Below, piece by piece: positions 58,403 to 64,000 of a stretch of DNA of 64,000 nucleotides. Under the pieces are notes generated by a model. It was not told the origin of the DNA. It worked only from the letters and a program-made list of their open reading frames with translations, and did not search any database. Position 1 is the first letter of the stretch, and each line of letters begins with the position of its first letter. The position numbers were made by a program, and so were the translations under genes. The stretch is from Gymnorhina tibicen (lineage: Eukaryota; Chordata; Aves; Passeriformes; Artamidae): the NCBI GenBank assembly GCA_013399875.1, contig VXAZ01000560.1:3213789-3277788 (forward strand), given 5' to 3'.

Positions 58403-61400
58403 GCCACCAAGAAAGACATTAAAATGAACATGGTAATAAACTACAGCAGATTTAAGGGCTGCTAAAACCAAAGGTCTGGAATTTGGAGAGTGCTGGTCAC
58501 AAATGCAAAGCAATGATCTTGCAGACCGGACATGGGGGGTCATAACTCAACAATATGATGCAAAAGGATCATAAAGAGGAAGAACTTAATGAAGTAATAA
58601 TAGGAGCAGTGGCAAAACCCCTGAACTCTCTGAGCCAAAATGGGAATTTTACTCCCACACATTCAAATTTCTAAGAAAATATATATGGAAGTATCTAAGC
58701 CAGGCTCGTAACTTGAAGAGTGAAGGCTTCTTAAGCGGGAAACATGTTGGACTCCTCTCCAAGAGAACATGTGAACCTCTCCACCTCAAACAAGGTCTTC
58801 AGGGAAGCCCAACCTCCAGAGTCTCTGTTTCTGCTTGCCTTAATGTCAGATCCATTTCAAAAACATACATAGGTCAAATGCAGAGCAGTACCCAATCACA
58901 AGAGTAAAATTCCAGTTCTTCTGGAAAAATCCAAACTTTGCCAAAATCTGGAGGAGCCATATACCTAACTTTTGTCAGTCTCTGAAGATCTATAGGATAG
59001 AAAAGCCCTGCATGTTCAGGGTCTGAAGTGTGTCTACGTCTCCAGAAATGAGGAGAAAACATCTCTGTGTCCGGAGCTGAGGGAATGGGATCTGAACGTT
59101 TGTCAGTGGGAGAAAAAATACGAAATTCCAAAGCGTGATGTTTTTAAACTTGCTTTTAGGCTGAAACATGAATGTCAGTAATCTACTGTAACGACCAAAT
59201 GCAGGTTTGTTGTTTAAAAAAAAAGTGACCAAACTGTTTAAACAGAGCTCTTGCACTTAAACTCTGGTCCCACAGAAGAGACCAGTTTGTTGAAAGCCGA
59301 GCGAGTACCAAACCGAAAGTCTGGATTATGACAAGAGGTGTCACTTAATAACTTGCCAAAGCTGATCAGATTAGCACTGCTCTTTCACAGAAACAGTGCA
59401 GACCCCAGATAAGGCCTGAAATATTCACAAGAGGACCCAGAGCCTGCAGATAAGCAATACATGGCCATTCACATGGACACAACTTCTCTTCTCCCAGTGG
59501 GGATGCCAGGTCCCTGCTAATCCTCCCACCTCCACTGTGGCTTTCTGGGTCATTCCTGATGTACACAGGCGCATCTTTGGCCAACTGTTACAAACAACGT
59601 GGCTGTACAAGGGTAACAGAACGAATCTGGCCAGAGGCAACTGAATAAAACATGACTTCAGACAGAGTCCCTCTTGGTTTTGCACTGTCAAGCAGCCAAG
59701 GCTACAGCTTGTGGCTGCATGAGGTGCATAGCTGAGATAAACAACCGCTGGTGACATTTTAGGCCAGCTGAGGTAATAAATGAACATTGACCTCCATCAC
59801 TATCTCAGATGAGTGGAAAATATTGGTCAGTTGGCAGCAAGTTTCCACGAGCTGACTTAGGATAACAGACCATGCCCTGCTTTTTCTGTGTTTTCGTTCC
59901 GAGTTTTGAATAGCTTTTTTGTTGCAGAAAACCTTTAAACCAGAGAGCACACACACAGCTCCAAGGCATCAGAGCCAGAACTTGGGTCAGGAATGCTCTG
60001 ACCTTGATACAGGACAGATATGGTGGCTGTAGATCGCCATTATTTTTTTTCCAAGCCAGAACGAGTTCTCCATGCCGTGCTCGGGGGAGAGGAAGTCGTG
60101 ATAAGCAATGTTTACGTGTGGTGCAAATCTCTTTAACGTGAGGGCACGGCCGGGGACTGGCACCATTGTCTGACCCAGCACAGAGGTGCTGGAGGGGCCA
60201 TCACAAGACAACTTTCCCTGAGGAATGTAATGCACTCTTTGGTGGAGTTTGCCTAAACGAACCTCCCTAGAAGTCAGCACATCCTCTTGCTCTGCGGAGC
60301 AGGGCTGACCAGAAGCAAACTCTGCTGATGTTCACCTGCTGCAGGTCTGCACGACAGCTCTGACAGTGGCAGACGAAACCTAAGGTCACCCAGACTAAGC
60401 CAGAGGGATAAAAAGGCAGTATTTGTCAACAGGGCTGTAAACAGTAGATCAGACACTGGAGTAGGAATGTGAGCTCTTTGGTACAAATAGACCCTTGAGG
60501 TGAAAGAACGAGGCTGAAGAATTACTCAGATCTGGTCCAAAGGATCTTTCAAATCACCATGCAGCCTTGCAGATTTTAACAGTGATGGGGTTTTTCTATA
60601 GGTTTATGGGTTAGACAAGAGTTTCATAATATGGCTGTGCTCAACTCCCTCATACCTGGTCTGCACGAAACATTTCTGCCACAATGGTAGGCCAAAGTGG
60701 ATTCTGTGCCTGCCTGCTCCAAACTCCTTCAAAGGTGGGAATATTTCCTGCAGATCCAGGCTTCCTTTTCATTTTGAAGTCACAGAAACGTGAGTTTCTT
60801 TGGCAAAGTTTCCTGGTTTGTCTTGCTGGAGTTGGAGTAACCAAAGCAAATGAATCAGGAGCAAGATGAGTAAGTCCATATCTATCCAGTTGATAGCCAT
60901 CTTACAAAGATGTTCGAGGGCAAAAAAAGTACATTCTCCTGTGTTGAATCAGGACATCATAACTAAAAAGTGTTCCAAGTTAAACACATTCAAAAACTGT
61001 TTGACTCATGTTTCACATTTAGTTCTAGATCTCTAAAAAAGTTTACAAAAGCAAAGCTTGCCTGGACTAAACAACAGAACTGCACGAGGCACGTGGCATT
61101 AGCTCAGGATTCTCTGGCCAGATTTCTAAATGAAGTGTTTGGAAATAAGAGAAACACACAGATTTGGAAGTGGAATGGATAAGAGATTTAGTTTCTTCTT
61201 TTATAATAGAGTCCTGGGCAAATCTGAAGGAGCCTGCAAAGCTTCAAGAAGACATGCCTTAAAAGCAGCAGCAGCTCTGTCCACATAGACTGGGATTATT
61301 AAAAGCAAGGCAAAAGAGAAAGATTCAACACAGTGCTGGAGAGCTGCCGAAAAGCCCACATTTGTGATGTAGTGTTTGGACTCGAATCCTGTTAGCAGGG

Positions 61401-63699
61401 CAAAATAAATCCGCAGAAAGTAAGAAAGCCTGAACAGAGCGGAGGTAGCCAAGGTCCAAAACTGGTCACAGATTCAAGTGGTGGGTAGCTCAAAAGGGAC
61501 GCATTTGAAACTCTGATTCCACATAGCAAAAAGCTGGCTCTGCTGCCGTGCTCGGGGTTTGCTTCTGAAGGTCACACATGCATTAGAGTACCAAGGGAGC
61601 AAAATCTGAGTGACCAAGAGAATGGCCGAGCACAGAGCACTGCAAAGACTTAATTTCCCTCACAGGTTCTACGACGGGCAGCCCAGTTACTGGCAGTGAG
61701 GATGTTATTTCTAATGTAAATATTTCACTTTCAGCACAGCTGAACTGGGAGGGATTATAACAAGTAATGAATGAACTTCCAAATACCTCTCCAAGCCAAA
61801 AACCCCAGTGATGGCATGCAGAGCTGAATCCTTTCAATCACCCAGAAAGAGATGGAGAGGATTTTGCATGGCTCTTAGTAATTACTACTTCCAAAACTGC
61901 CAGCGGTGCCTTTTCCCACCCGTCCTGGTCAAGGCAATTATTCTTCCAGGTTCTCACTCTTGGCCCACACCTCCATTGTCAAGTCAATGGAAGAATGACA
62001 ACATCCACCAGCTGCCTGGACAACATCCAGCCTGGATTATTACAATGAGCTTGCATGAGAAACAGGATTAGAAAAGCAGGGAAAGTCTACTGATAAAGCT
62101 GCCCCATTTGTTTTGATTCAAGATATTAAAGTTGTTCAGTAAATATCTGTGGTACGTGGGAGACTTCCCTGTACCCTGAACAGCTCCACGGGATTTGATC
62201 AGCTTCTGCTTTATAGCAAAATCAGAGAGCTGGGGGGTGATAGCTGGGTCAGTCTCAGTGAAGATTTTCTAGGTTTAGCTTTTGTATCATTTTCTCCTTG
62301 AAACAGAAGAAACTATTCCTAGAAATCACCTACAATGCGATGGGGATGGAAAGTTCTTCGTGCAGGACATCACTGTTTAATTTACAGAACATCATAATGT
62401 TCCCATTCCTCGTAATAACATAAGCTAGCATCCATACTCTCTTAAAATATGGTCCAGCCAGATGGGTTTGCATATTTACAAGTCTAGCAGTGAAATATCC
62501 AATGCAGCAATTGCTTATATCACATCCATTTTGTTAAAAGGCTCTGGAGTATTATTCTGAAAACTAAAAGGACCACCCTGTGCTGAAATTGCAGGATATC
62601 GCTGGACTGTGCAAACTGAGTTGGGCTTGAAGAATTTATGAATGAAATTGCAGAGCGTGGCTGTCCACCCTGCAGTGCTCAGAGAAGGGACCCAACAACC
62701 AGGGAGGTCCCTCCCTGGGAGTGCTGCACGTCTACCTGCCCGCTGAGTTTGTGCAGAATCACATCCAAGGGCTCAGCCAGTGCTGGTGAGGCTGTGGAAA
62801 TCTCACACCAATAGATCTGAGATGAACAGGCCACTCAGGCCTCTCTGGAAGGTGACAAATGACACAGCAGCAGACAACCTGCTCTGTTTTTATATTGCTG
62901 TCATAATGTGATCACCCCTCTGGCCTTGCAACCATCTCTTTGGTGTGCTTTTGACACCTTTGTGGTGTTGATATCACTGATGTCACACCCAGGCAGAACC
63001 TGAACTCAGGAACTCCTCTTTTCTGTTCTGTTCTGCTTCTGTCTCTTGTTTGCTTGCAAAATAATAATATTTGCTTGCAGGCCCTTAGCAAAACAAATTC
63101 CGGGGAGTAAATTTTGTACGGTCGAATGTGAAGAAAAGACACAACGTAAGAGAAGTTAATTTTGAAGAAAACCATAGCTCTTGGCTGACCAAGAACCCTC
63201 CCACAGCTCACCATATTCTGTAAGATAACAGAGATATTTTCTACTGTCCTTCAAAAAAAAGGTGTTTTCTGATCTCCAGGATCCTGTGACTGATGTGGTT
63301 TTTGTTCCCATGCAAATAAAGCGTTTAATCCTCACCCTCAGCCTTGGTTTGGGACATGAGGCAGGTGAAAAACAAAAGCAGTGATTACAAACTGTTCCCT
63401 GTTCTGGGCAGAATAATGACTGCAGAAAACACCCAAGTGCCAAGCAAAATGGCTAAGGTTAGTATTATTTGTCATTACAAGCACAGAAAGAATACTAGCT
63501 GCCAGAAGCTCTGTGCAGGGATGTGAAATCCATATTTTTTTCACTTTTTTTCTGTTTTGACAGCTAGAAATAATATTTTTCAATTGCTAGATCAACCCAA
63601 AAGTTGTGGCAAAGCAGCCTTAAAAGGATTCAGAGCCTGCAAGAGCAGCAGAGAGGCAGGGATTTGTGAGCAGCTCCGCACACCAACTCTGACCATTCC
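58403..63699. other. Non-coding stretch, no gene seen
   Basis: No exon, RNA gene or confident repeat recognised. Composition alternates between AT-rich (58.5-59.4 kb, 62.1-62.6 kb) and mixed. Open frames are short (up to about 120 codons) and without motif. Confidence 0.5.
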
Positions 63700-63810
63700 T
63701 GTGGATCCCGGGCCAGGTCCTGACCTCATTCAGATCCAGATAAATCCACAGCCATTTCAGTGGGGCTGTGGGGATGTGAGGTCAGCATTTGGCTGGTTGT
63801 GCTGGCTGAG
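63700..63810. repeat. Ancient interspersed repeat with nested palindrome
   Basis: TGACCTCA (63721-63728) pairs with TGAGGTCA (63777-63784), and inside it CCACAGCC (63746-63753) pairs with GGCTGTGG (63764-63771). The text CCTGACCTCATTCAGATCCA, then GATAAATCCACAGCCATTTC and GAGGTCAGCATTTGGCT, resembles a palindromic repeat common in turtles and found in birds ('gatctcatttacaccagtgtaaatcc...gagatcagaatttggcc'). I do not recall its family name. The inverted pairs are seen directly; the family link is from memory. Confidence 0.5.
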
Positions 63811-64000
63811 CTGTGGCAGGTGGGCACTTGCCAAAGGACTCTGTAATGGATCGTGTAAACACCAGGATTGCTCACAACCATTATGTAACCTGCTGCTTTA
63901 GAGAGGGATTTACAAAAGGTCTCCATGGCTCTCCCCCTCCACCCCTGTGCCATCACGGAGATCCTGTGTCAGGTCCACCCCATCCCAGCGCAGGTGGTGT
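63811..64000. other. Non-coding window end, no feature seen
   Basis: Mixed sequence to the end of the window; nothing recognised. Confidence 0.4.

Noticed and set aside
59338..59395. Antisense MIR (TAACTTGCCAAAGCTGATCA)
   Set aside because: Similarity limited to about 12 bases around 'aacttgcc'; the expected 'ggtcacacagc' block is absent.

Overview
This window looks like non-coding nuclear DNA from a bird, either deep intergenic sequence or the inside of a very large intron. The organism call rests on several truncated CR1 LINE tails of avian type (for example 42215-42355, 37740-37870, 46585-46648 and 26005-26165). These carry the GGTTTGGGTTGGAAGGGACC-type 3' end and, at 46585-46648, the ATTCTGTG/ATTCTATG terminal repeats. 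Low overall repeat density and a few ancient amniote MIR-type SINEs fit the same picture. I cannot name the species, chromosome or nearest gene.

I found no protein-coding gene, exon, tRNA, rRNA, known microRNA or prokaryote-like operon that I can support. The longest open frames (160-175 codons) have composition-driven, low-quality translations with no family motif, and they overlap other frames at random. I treat them as chance ORFs. I saw no recognisable retroviral or CR1 reverse-transcriptase coding sequence.

Layout. 1-4.0 kb is unremarkable apart from an 18-bp minisatellite at 3563-3647. 4.1-5.3 kb is AT-rich, complex sequence resembling a conserved non-coding (enhancer-like) block. An exact 84-bp direct repeat links 5928-6011 and 8199-8282, and a small GC-rich patch with two GCGGCCGC sites (7900-8110) lies beside the second copy. 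8.9-22.6 kb is mostly plain sequence with one MIR at 13.8 kb, a GT microsatellite at 20.1 kb and a CpG-denser patch at 17.0-17.3 kb. Enhancer-like AT-rich blocks follow at 22.7-22.9 kb and 23.9-24.3 kb. A CR1 fragment lies at 26.0 kb and another candidate regulatory block at 29.45-29.79 kb. From 31.5 to 46.6 kb there are short local duplications, five CR1 tails, a near full-length MIR at 39.8 kb and a putative G-quadruplex tract. 48.0-48.4 kb and 52.1-52.5 kb are the best-looking candidate conserved elements in the second half; the latter sits right after a short CpG-dense patch and contains an inverted repeat. The last 10 kb holds two more CR1 remnants, a compact direct-plus-inverted repeat at 58.4 kb, and an old nested-palindrome repeat at 63.7 kb.

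No genes here work together. If the window has a function, it is most likely cis-regulation of genes outside it. All conserved-element calls are made from sequence texture alone and need an alignment to other amniotes. Nothing I can see qualifies as a new biological system. The single most distinctive observation is the perfect 84-bp duplication with diverged flanks.
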